Source of the DNA: Paragordius varius
Lineage: Eukaryota > Nematomorpha
DNA: 64,000 nucleotides
Reading direction: 5' to 3'
NCBI GenBank assembly: GCA_964247055.1
Contig: OZ176054.1
Coordinates: 12,338,001-12,402,000, forward strand
Shown here: positions 42,362 through 53,589 of the stretch, one piece after another
Layout: each line of letters opens with the position of its first letter
How positions within the stretch are numbered: position 1 is the first letter of the stretch
Position numbers and translations under genes: made by a program
Notes under the pieces: model-generated
Databases searched by the model: none
Told to the model about the DNA's origin: nothing
Seen by the model: only the letters and a program-made list of their open reading frames with translations

Positions 42362-45173
42362 CATTAAAAATTGAAATTATATGGACAAAACGTAAAAATA
42401 TAAAGACAAATATTTTTTTCTAAAAGACCACCATACTTTTTAAATCTTAGACCCATGTTCGGGTAAGTATTACTTACGTCCTTATGCTTAAATCCTTCCT
42501 ACGTCCTTATGCTTACATTTTCGAATAAAAATCATACATTCATCATAAGTCTCTCCCAGTAGACTTAATAAAATTTCAAAGTGGCATAACTTTAATAATA
42601 TTGCGAATTTTTGAATTCTGTAAATTGGAGGATAGAAAGTAAAGTATATTTAACAAATAATATATAGGTTTGATTAATGTTGCTTCAATATTTTGGCATT
42701 AAAAGGGGTTTACACAACCCCTGTTAAAAAATAGATAAATCCTAAAACATGCATACAAAATCAAAAGTTTTTTAGAAGAAACAGGTGCGCATTTTATCCA
42801 AGTATTTAGATTTTTTTGAGTTATCAAAATTGAAATATTTTCCATACTTTGTGATATAAAAAAATCTACCCAGTTTTTGAATTTTTTAAATTGGAGGACA
42901 GAAAATCTGTATATATATAACAAATAATTTATGGGTTTTAGAAATTGCATCGATCTCTTACACATCTTAGTTAACTAAACCGCTTCAAAAAAGATATCTG
43001 GAACACACATGTGAAATCCAAAGTTTTAGAAGGTGTGCAAATGATTTAACTATATTTTTTAAATTTTGATGTCATGGCGATTGAAATATTCTGCGCACTT
43101 TTTTGCATTTTGAGGATGATATTTAAGAATCTACCCATTTTATTGGATATTATAAAATATTTACTATTAGATGTATAAAAATAATATTTATTGACAATAA
43201 ATATATGATATTTGGAATTTAATATATCGTTTTTTCGATCTTGAAAGCCTCTACAAATCATTCATATCCACAATGCACAGAAACGGAGGCTATAAAAATA
43301 TCCTGAAGAATCAAATATATTCTTAGAGAAAAGCATATTAGGAATATCATGGTGCTTTTGGTTTTAAGTCTAACTAATAATTTAGAGTTATATCCACTTT
43401 TTTGGTAATTGTTCCTTATCGAAAAGTTGCAAATTAGGTAAGTTTATTAATTTTTTTGGTGAGAGCTAAATGCCTCCCTTTTAAAAAATCATTATATTAT
43501 GACATGAACTATATTCGAAAACCAAAATGAAAATTATATTTTTAAGCGTAGGCTCCAAAGTTGCATTCGGACTTCTCCAAAATGGGCCAGTTTTTTTAAA
43601 AAGCCGATGCGCGATAACATTTTTCATATAAACTAGGAATTTGACAATATTATAGATTTTTTTCTTAAATTTTGGCAATTTTTATCATATTTTATGGTGC
43701 TTTAATATAAACAAAAACACCTTTTATATATAATGATGATTAACATTTCTATCACCTCAAAATTATGAATAGCTTTTGCTTTAAAGGGGAAATATTTAGG
43801 GGTCTAAAAATTTGTGACATTTGGAGCCTACGCTTAAAACTGTAAACTTCATTTTGGTTAAATATAGTTCATAATTTAATGATAATTTTAAAGGGAAGCA
43901 TTTAACTTTCACCATTTATAAATTTGCCTAATTTGCTACTTTTCGCTAAGAACAAAATACCACAAAATTGCATATAACTCTTAATTATTCTATTATAAAT
44001 CAAGAAATATCCAACCTGCAACTCAGAATACTAACTATCTATACTCCTCTTGATTTATATATAAGGAGATGGCGCCTTTTACCTAATTAATTTCAGAAAT
44101 CTTAATTATTCGTTAGACCTAAAACCAAAATCACTATGCTAATATGCAATATATTTGATATATTAGGACATTTTTTATAGCCTCCGATTTTGTGCGTTGT
44201 GATGAATGATTTTTAGATTGCAATATCGAAAAGACGATATGTTAAATTCCAAATATCATATATTTATTGTCAATAAATATAATTTTTATACACCTAATCT
44301 TTATAATATCCAATAAAATGCGTAGATTCTTCAATGCTTCATCCTCAAAATGCAAAAAGTGCGCAGTTATTTTAATCGCCATGAGTTCAAAATCTAAAAA
44401 ATGTTGTTAAATCATTTGCACACTTCTAAAAACTTTGGATTTTACATGTGTGTTCCAGATATATTTTTTGAAGCGGTTTAGTTAACTAAGATGTGTAAGA
44501 TCGATGCGATTTTTAAAACCTATAAATTATTTATATATATGGATTTTCTGTCCTCCAATTTAAAAAATTCAAGGGTAGATTTTTTTTATATCACGAAGTA
44601 TGCAAATATTTTTATTTTGATAACTCAAAAAAATCTAAAAAATATAGTTGGATAAAATGCGTACCTAATTAAAAAACTTTTGATTCTGCATGCATGTTTT
44701 AGGATTTATCTATTTTTTAACAGGGGTTGTGTAAACACCTTTTAATGATAAAAGATTGAAGCAACATTACTCAAACCTATATATTATTTGTTAAATATAC
44801 TTTACTTTCTATCCTCCAATTTACAGAATTAAAAAATTTGCAATATTATTAAAGTTATGCCACTTTGAAATTTTGATAAGTCTACGGGGAGAAACTTATG
44901 ATGAATGTATGATTTTTATTCGAAAAATGTAAGCATAAGGATTTAAGTATAAAAACGTAATAAATACCTACCCGAACATGGGTCTTAATATTTAAATTGA
45001 TAACTCATTATTTTATTATATAAAGTAGGAAATAAAGATGTAAATTGTTAACACAAGCAATTTATGTATTATACGATTGCATTAAATTATTTTAATAGGA
45101 TATATTAAGGTTTGAAAAAGTATCATTGTCTTTTGGAAAAAAATTGACTTTATATTTTTACGTTTTTTTACTG
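42362..45173. mobile_element. M1-type Tc1/mariner-like MITE, copy A, split by a nested element
   Basis: The left part (42362-42449) and right part (44985-45173) together match the complete copy at 45678-45956: start CATTAAAAATTGAAATTATA, then GGACAAAACGTAAAAATATA and AAAGACAAAT; then the right half with AACTCATTATTTT and a terminus ACTG followed by TA. The right terminal repeat lacks the stretch matching GTCCGTATAATTTG. TA flanks both ends (42360-42361 and 45174-45175), as expected for a Tc1/mariner target duplication. The internal 2.5 kb is a different element inserted into this copy. Non-autonomous; no transposase seen. Confidence 0.75.
42450..44984. mobile_element. Foldback-type transposon with about 1.1-kb inverted arms
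   Basis: The left arm (about 42450-43557) and right arm (about 43821-44984) are imperfect reverse complements. Shared anchors include GACCCATGTTCGGGTA at the ends, AATTGGAGGATAGAAAGTAAA, ACATGTGTGTTCCAGATAT-type sequence, and AAGCGTAGGCTCC at the inner edge. About 265 bp of unique sequence separates the arms. TTA directly flanks both ends (42447-42449 and 44985-44987), which fits a 3-bp target duplication like that of PIF/Harbinger elements; that superfamily assignment is tentative. Short frames inside (42699-42965, 43046-43261, 43481-43678) show no transposase motif. The arms differ by many substitutions and small indels, so the insertion is not recent. Confidence 0.82.
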
Positions 45174-45677
45174 TAAATAAGGTATCAAGCATTCCCCAAA
45201 GAAATGAGGTGATAATTTTTCAATGATTTTTTAAAAAAAGGCATTAAATTAAGTGCTATACCTTTTATTTTAATTAGGTTATAAAAAGAAAAACATATAA
45301 AAATTTCAGCGATTAAATAAAAAAACAAATTTTTCAGATTTATTTTATCAGTTTTGATTAGTGCATATGGTAGTAGATGATTTTCTAAAAAACATCATCA
45401 TGGTAGAGATTCAATAATTAAGAATTGATATATGATGGGCTAAATGCAAAAAAGGCAGTGATGTATGTAAAAAATTTCAATCCAATAATTTATAAAAAAA
45501 TATATAAAAAATTTATAAATAAATAAACTAAGTTTGATAAATGCATTATTATTTGAAGATGTTTAATTTATAAAAAATGACAATATTGGGGTTTTTGTTA
45601 TTGCATATGAATTTGTATAGATATTCAAAATGGTTGGTTTAAGTATAGAGAAGCGCACCTCTATGAGATAATATAGA

Positions 45678-45956
45678 CAGTAAAAATTCAAATTACACGG
45701 ACAAAAACGTAAAAATATAAAGACAAATATTTTTTACCTAAAAGACAACCCCATACTTTTTGAATCTTGATTTTTTAAAAATAACTCATTGTTTCAACTC
45801 CAAATAATAGATATGCATATTGGTAACACAATCAATTACATATTTTACGACTGTTAATAAATAATTTAATAGGAATTAAGGTTTGAAATGGTTTCCTTTT
45901 GAAAAAAATTGTCTTTATATTTTTACGTTTTGTCCGTATAATTTGAATTATTACTG
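45678..45956. mobile_element. M1-type Tc1/mariner-like MITE, copy B (complete)
   Basis: A 279-bp element has inverted ends: left CAGTAAAAATTCAAATTACA then CGGACAAAAACG; right CGTTTTGTCCGTATAATTTG then AATTATTACTG. It is followed by TA; the left flank reads GA rather than TA. Terminal CAGT and the TA target are typical of Tc1/mariner-derived MITEs. There is no coding capacity. It serves as the reference copy for the M1 family in this window. Confidence 0.85.
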
Positions 45957-46101
45957 TAATTATAATCACAAAGTTTGAATATACGTTAAAATACTTTGAT
46001 CCAATATTATCCTATCTACATAAATATAGTGGTATTTGACTAACATTATATAGTAAATATTGAAATTATTAAGAACATATTTTTTTGAAACCTTGAAATT
46101 T

Positions 46102-46107
46102 TTAATA
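46102..46107 (-). terminator. Possible polyadenylation signal of COLGALT (ATTAAA)
   Basis: On the minus strand ATTAAA lies about 195 bp after the REEL stop codon. It is the nearest common poly(A) hexamer that I noticed downstream, but in DNA this AT-rich such hexamers are frequent by chance. Confidence 0.3.
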
Positions 46108-46301
46108 TAACCTATCGTTACAAGTTACAAAAATAAGACATCAAAACTACAATTATATATTTTACAATGAATGTAATTAAGATAATTATATAAAAAATCA
46201 AGGTTAATAATAAATTATGGCTGTAAAAAGCTTAGTTTTAAGCAATCAAAAAAGAAAAGATAGTTTTGAGTGTGATATTATATGGTGATGATTACACGAG
46301 A

Positions 46302-46569
46302 TTACAACTCTTCACGCATATTCTTTTCATTGTTGACATCGTACATGGTATTGTACGTTCTTTGAATACTTTCACCACCCAAGCTGCCATCAATCCTCAT
46401 ATTTTCTTGTCGTCCGTATTTATTTTCGCCATGGCTACTCAATACCACAGAATCCTCAGTATCTGAGAAATAACCATCATCCCCTGTATAATGTGTCGGA
46501 TAAACTATCAAAGGATAAGCTGAAAAAGCTACTAAATCACGTTTGGGAAAAGCTTTTTTCCATTCGGGT
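46302..46569 (-). CDS. COLGALT: COLGALT exon 14: PTHYTGDDGY, C-terminal REEL
   Basis: Encodes (E)PEWKKAFPKRDLVAFSAYPL, IVYPTHYTGDDGYFSDTEDS and a variable tail that ends NNEKNMREEL before TAA at 46302-46304. REEL corresponds to the RDEL ER-retention signal of vertebrate COLGALT1. Acceptor TTTTTGACTCTAG. Confidence 0.95.
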
Positions 46570-47460
46570 CTAGAGTCAAAAATAAGTTTTTGTTTTATTA
46601 AACAAGAGATTCATAGTTAGAATAAATGTTTCAATCGATAAATGTATTATTGTCATGTAAAACACAATTTAGGTAAATTTCGTTGTTTAGCATAAATACC
46701 ATTTTTAGTAAAGTAAGGTAGGTGTTTGGTTTTTTATAATATTGCAAAAAAAATTATGTTTTCTAGGGCTTTAGCATACAAAATATTTCTAATGGCCGCA
46801 AGAAATTATGAATAAAAATTTTACCTTTCTAAGTAAACATGATATTCTTAAATTTTTAAATAAATCTTTCTTAATGTCGGCAACTAAAGTATTAGTTTTC
46901 AAAGTCTTGAGTTAAAAATCTAACGAAATATACGCCGCCCCCCTAGCCATTTGAGCGCTTAAGTCGTTTATTAACACGGCTTTCTACATCGATAAAAAAA
47001 CTTATTAACTACCTTTTATATTTTATGTCCCTTATAATAAACTTTACTGTGCAGTAAGTTCATCATCAAAATACATTTTTATACACTAAAGTCTTCTTTA
47101 TACTTATTCTTTGTAGATGGAAATTGAATTTAAACATCCCTTAGTAAAGGAACCTCTTAAAATTTCCATCTTTACTACTGTATAAATTAATATCACAAAT
47201 CAAAATTTAGTCAGGACATTTTATAAATAACTTTTACTTTAACTTACTTCCCATATTTTAACACCTCTATTTTCATTAAACTTGACTCTATAACTCACAA
47301 AATAATTTCAAAATCTCAAAATCATAATTTATATTACTCAGACGCAGTCGAACATGATTAGTAAGTATTCATCCACAAGTAACTTTTTACCTATTCAATT
47401 AAGTTCTCGATAAAATTTAATTTTTACTTTCCATATGTTAACCTATTTATTTAAACTTAT

Positions 47461-47494
<34 letters not shown>

Positions 47495-48977
47495 ATAACA
47501 CCCTAAATTCACCGTTAAACAATTCAAATTCACCATTGAGCAATCCAATATCGCCCTTAAAATAAATTATGTGTTTTCGGGCTAATATAAATCATCATGA
47601 ATACAAAATATATTTTTATGGCATAGTCTATTATTTTTTCATTATTCTTTTAAACCAAATTTAAATTAAAAAAATGTAGTTATAATATTCCGAAAAACGT
47701 AAATTTTTATATGGTTGTTGGATTTAGATTGTTTAAGGGTCAATTTAAATTGTTAAGGGTTAAATTTGGATTGTTCAAGGGGTGAATTTGAGCTGATAAT
47801 GCTATATATCAATTCTTATCATTATAATAATTAAATTTACTCTGGATGCATGTCAAACATGATTGGTAAGTATTCATCCACAGGTACCATTTGACCAAGC
47901 GGGCAATTATTTTGGCCCTCCTTAAACCGTGCCATAGAACAGTAAGCTAGCTTACGAGCACCCGTGTTTGAAAGGGCATAACTCAATGTCCAATACGAAT
48001 AATCTGGCCATACGAGAATGTTGGAATCTTTAACATACTTTTCACGTTCGGGTGGGACTAATCGTTTACGGCCCAAATAACTATTAATATATAGTTATTT
48101 AGGAAAAAACTGTCGAAAGAATAAAAAAGGTAAAAATCAATAATAAAAAGTAAAAAAGGTATAAGCTTTTTTAAAGATAAACCATAAAAAGTATTATATA
48201 AAAATTTTACTAATAAAAGTAAAAAAGGTATAAGCATTTATATGTAAAATTAGGAAAAAACTGTTTAAAGAATAAATAAGGTAAAAATTTTACCAATACA
48301 AAGTTGAAAAAGGTATAAGCGTTCATAAAGAAAAACCATAAAAAAGTATGAAAACATTTCAAAAACCCATATTTTTAAATTTGTCTTGTTATCTATTATT
48401 TTAAATATAAAACCTATGTTTTACCAATTTACGTCAACTTTAGGTCATTAGTTATAAAAATAATTATAAAAATTAAAAATAAAAATCATGGTTAATTTAT
48501 AGTATAAAATTCAAAAATGCAAAGCCAAAGCATAGAAAACAAATATTTCTATATTTAAAAAATGTCATATTCCCTTATTACCCTTTATTAATTATTATTG
48601 TGAAACAACAATTTAAATAAACTATTTCTCAGTCAAAAGCAACATTTTTTTTTCAACCAAACGCAACATATTTCAAGCAAAAAAAACCGAAAAAATGTTG
48701 CGTTTGGTTTAATAAAAACAAAGTTTACAGAATAATGGTATATAATCCCAAATTATATTTCAAATCCTTATTACACCAACTTTAAAAAAAATATTTGTCC
48801 ATTTAAAACTTATTAATTCATTTTTTAGTATAACATTAAGTCGTTTACATTAAATCCCAATTGAAATTCATGCGTGCCGGTTCCTTAACTAATTCCGCGA
48901 CTCGATCTTTGAAATCGGGTTCAAATCGAATATCATCTTCAAAAATAAGGACTTTCTTGTAATCTTGTGCTAATACC

Positions 48978-49024
<47 letters not shown>

Positions 49025-52000
49025 GGCAGAATGAAATGTAGTTATATCAAATACCCTTAATTACCATTTACAAGTCAATTTCACCCTCATTTACAAATCA
49101 AATTTACCCTGAAAATAAGTTATGTGTTTTTATTAAGCTAATATAACTCATCATGGATATAAAATATTTATTTATAGCATAGTATATTATTTTTTTAATA
49201 TTATTAGTAATTTTAAACGAAGTTTTATTTTCAAAAATATAAAATTGGTAATATTTGATTTTCGAAAGACCTATAATTTATTTTAGGGTAAATATGAATT
49301 GTTCAAGGGTGAAATTAAATAATTTTACCTGTAAATGATATATTAAAAATTGTATGTATGAAATTAATAAGAACTAAAATATAAAAAGCTAAAATAAAAA
49401 TATAATGCAAAAATATACTTCTCTCCATATGAAAAAATGGCTTAAAAAACATCCAATTTCACCCATAGTTAAATTTCTCTTGTGATATGGATCTTTGTAC
49501 ACAGGTAACATACTGATATTATGAGTCTTGAGAAAACTTGCATTCAAATTCCTATTGAATAAAATATAAAAAGGCGGGTTATTTATATATATATATATAT
49601 ATATATAATCACTAGATATGTATATATATTGTAAACATTTTTGTAAAAAATAAGTAAAATCATAATATTAATTAGATGTACAATAAATTTTTTTACTATA
49701 CAGTTTAATTGAAGAGTGTTTTATATTTAGTTAAAATTATTTAGAATACGTTCCTCCTAGAATACCCCCTCTTTACAAAATTAAAAAGTTATAATAAAAA
49801 TAATTTTATCATTAATTTAAGTAATTCTGAAATGAAAAATGTCGGCAAAATATAGTATATAAAGGATAACAAGTTAAGTCTTTTAATTAAAATAAATATA
49901 GAAAATAAAGTTGAGTTTTAGTATTTTTAGCATACTGAACCTTTAACAATGGCAAATAAAAAAAACCGTAAACATAGAAAAAGATGAATGACTTTTTTAA
50001 TTAGTGTCACCACAATTAAGTTGAATAAATGTCATATATTATAAAGGTGACATTATTTTTCTAGTTTTAAACAAGAATGGTATGTTTTAGCGACTTCCCA
50101 TTATAAATTCAATAACCCCCTATATAAAATAAGAGGATGAGATTAAATTGGCTGGATATCTAAAAACTTAGTCTATAATACTTTACATGCTTAGGACTTT
50201 TACATATTTTCTTTTCAAATTTTACTGAAATATAAATATATATATATATATTAATATACCATTATTCGAATTCACTCTTGAACAATTCAAATTCACTCTT
50301 AAAGAAATTATATATTTTTTAAGATTAAAAATTACCTATATTTTATATATTTTTAAAAAATAAAATTTTGTTTTAAATTAAAATAATACTGAAAAATAAA
50401 CTATGCCCATAATTTATTTTTAGGTAGGGTGAATTTGAATTTTTCAAGGGTGAATTTAAACTGTAAATAGTATATATCTATATATATATATATACTTTCC
50501 ATCAACCCCTGTGACAACTTTAACATCTAAGCCCAATTCATCGAAACATTGTAACATACGGGTTCTCCTTTCAGGCCTTTTAGCCAAATTTATCATGTAA
50601 ATCTGTATGTGTAAATATATAAAATTTGATATTATACAGACAAAATGTAATAAATAAAGACAAATATTGTTAAAAGTCCGCTATACCTTATTATACATAT
50701 TTTATATACCATTTACAATTCATTAACACCCTCGAACGATTCAAATTCATACTAAAAATAAATTATTTGTTTTCGAACTAATACAACTCTATATTAATAT
50801 GAAATATATTTTATGGCATAGTTTATAATTTTTTAATATTATTTTAATTTAAAACATAATTTTATTTTTCAAAAATATAGGTAAATTTTAATCTTAAAAA
50901 AACATATAATTTATTTGAGGATGAATTTGAATTATTTAAGGGTAAATTTGAATTGTAAATGGTATATTATACAGAGAAAAATGTAATAAATAAAGACAAA
51001 TATTTTTTTCAGGAAACCACTATACACCTGATATTATATAGAAAACACTTTTCACCCTCAAAGTATAAGAATGTAAATTTGTAACGCAATAAATTAACTT
51101 TATGATTGTAATTAAATGATTTTTAGAGGATAAATTTAGATATAAAAAGTTTTTTTTAAAAAAAGGTGTTTTTATATCTTCCAGTGTTTTGTCCGTATAA
51201 CTTCAATTTTTATATAGTTTGTGGATATATTTGATGAATAGAAAACAATATATAATTATAAATTTAAATATGTTTGTAGATTTTATATATATCATTTACA
51301 ATTCATATTTAAGCTCGAACAATTCAAATTAATCCTAAGTAAATTATGTATTTTTTAGGATTAAAAATTACCTTTATTTAATATTATTTAAAAAAAATGA
51401 AATTCTGTTTAAAATTAATATGATGCTAAAAAATAAAAAACCATGTCATAAAAATATATTTCTTATTGATGATGAGTTATGTTTGCCCAAAAACACAATT
51501 TATTTTTAGGGTGAATTTGAATTATTTAAGGGTGAATTTGAATCGTAAATAGTATATTATTAAAACGAAATGAATATTAAAAAGTATAATCCAATTACAT
51601 TAACTAACCCCTAAAAATTTTACATTTCAAAGCTGAATAGGCTGACAACTCAGGTGAAATATATTTAATGGACTTAAATGCCTATTTTCATATGTTTTCA
51701 TGTTATTAGTTTTGAAAAATCCAAGTTTCAAAAATATTAATAGAAGAATAGCGGTCTTGTTTTAATCATTAAAATTAGATAACACAACCTTATTTTTAAA
51801 CAAAAAAGGAATATACCTTATCAAAGCCCATGGTAGATTTTGGTGGTTTTTCAATCGGACTAACATGCTTAGAATAATTAAGACCATTCCCATAATCATC
51901 TAATTCATATTTGAACATTTTAAAATATACTCTTTTTTGAAAATTTTGCAAAAACATTATATTATCATTCATCACTATAAAAATGTAAAAAAATTGTCCT

Positions 52001-53553
52001 AAAAAATACTTATTTCTCATATAATAAATATATAAAATGTTTACTAGGATAGATTTGATTTGCATAATTCGTATTAATATATGTATTTGAATTAAAAAAG
52101 ATCCATATTAACCAATTTTAACAGATATATTCGTAAAAAAGTTTTAAAATATGTTAAAATATAATTAATCAAGTTTAGCCCGGAAAAACTAAAAAAATTA
52201 TAATTTTATATTATAATTATAAAAAAATAGGGATTTTATACAAAAAACGTTACAAAATCTATTTTACATATAAGAATCTAAAAAGGTTAATTAACGGAAA
52301 ATCCACAAAAAAATTATTACTAAAATACCGCGTTTATAAAATAAAAAATTAAACATTACTTACTTAAAATTTCCAGTTTGAGTTTAGAAAAATGAGAATT
52401 CATATCCTTCAAATCTGCCTCCGAGCTCATTGGTTCCAACAAATATCCAAATGTTTCATTATTGCACACATACATGGGAATACCTGAGAAATATTTAAAG
52501 GTATCATTTTAGTAAGTAGTAAAACGAGAATTTTTTGTGTTAAAGTTGCTATTTACTGTAAAAGACGACTGTTTATTAATATACCATTAAAATACCCCTT
52601 TAACAATTCAAATTCACTTATGTGTTTTAGAACTAATATAACTCATTAGTAATATGAAATATATTTTTATGGCATTATTTATTATTTTTTCAGTATTATT
52701 TTAGTTTAAAACAAAATTTTACTTAAAAATGTAAAAAAATATAGATAATTTTTAATTTTAAAAAAAAACACATAATTTATTTGAGGGTGAATTTGAATTG
52801 TTTGAGTTTAAGTGTAAATTTGAATTCAAGGGTGATTGGATTGTAAATGGTATATATAAAAATTAAAACATTTTTTAAAATATATTAAATTTATTTAGTA
52901 AAACTAATATGATGTGGGCCAAAATACGGTATTATAGATATTTAACCACCCTTATCTAATATTAAGGATTGCATGAAAATGATTTTAAATTACAAATCTA
53001 AAACGCAGTATTTAGTTAAGTAAAAAACCTATGATTCAGATTTATACGCCAAAATGATATATTTTTGACCAATAATCCTAGGAATAAAAATACTAACAGA
53101 ATTACGTTTTATGTATATTAAAATCTTTGTCTATTCTAAATTATTAATACCCGATATGGTATTTTACTGTAAACTACAAATAACTAGTATTTAATTATTT
53201 CCCTAAAATATTTCTGCCAATTTCATCAAAATAATAATAGAAATCCATGGAAATTTTACTATAAAACACGAAAAAAAGAGAAAATTAGCCAACATCTGAG
53301 ATAAAAAAATTATGATATATATCTATGATGAATTTTATGTAAAACACAAAATAAAAATTGATCAACTTCTTAATAATAATTAGGATTAGCCATAGTTTCA
53401 CTTGATTTCAAAAAATTATGAGTTACTTGAATTCAAACTTTTTTAATCCTAAATTGCCATTTTAAAATAAAGGATTCCTATATTATGTTTTAATTTTATA
53501 ATTTGCTTTAAAAGACAATTAGGTTAAACGTCTACTTGACATTTCAAACCTTC

Positions 53554-53589
<36 letters not shown>

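Noticed and set aside
42699-43678. Minus-strand frames in the foldback left arm as a possible transposase
   Set aside because: They are short, low-complexity, without catalytic motifs, and not kept open in the other arm.
46266-46466. Plus-strand frame opposite COLGALT exon 14
   Set aside because: It is the antisense shadow of the conserved PTHYTGDDGY/REEL exon.
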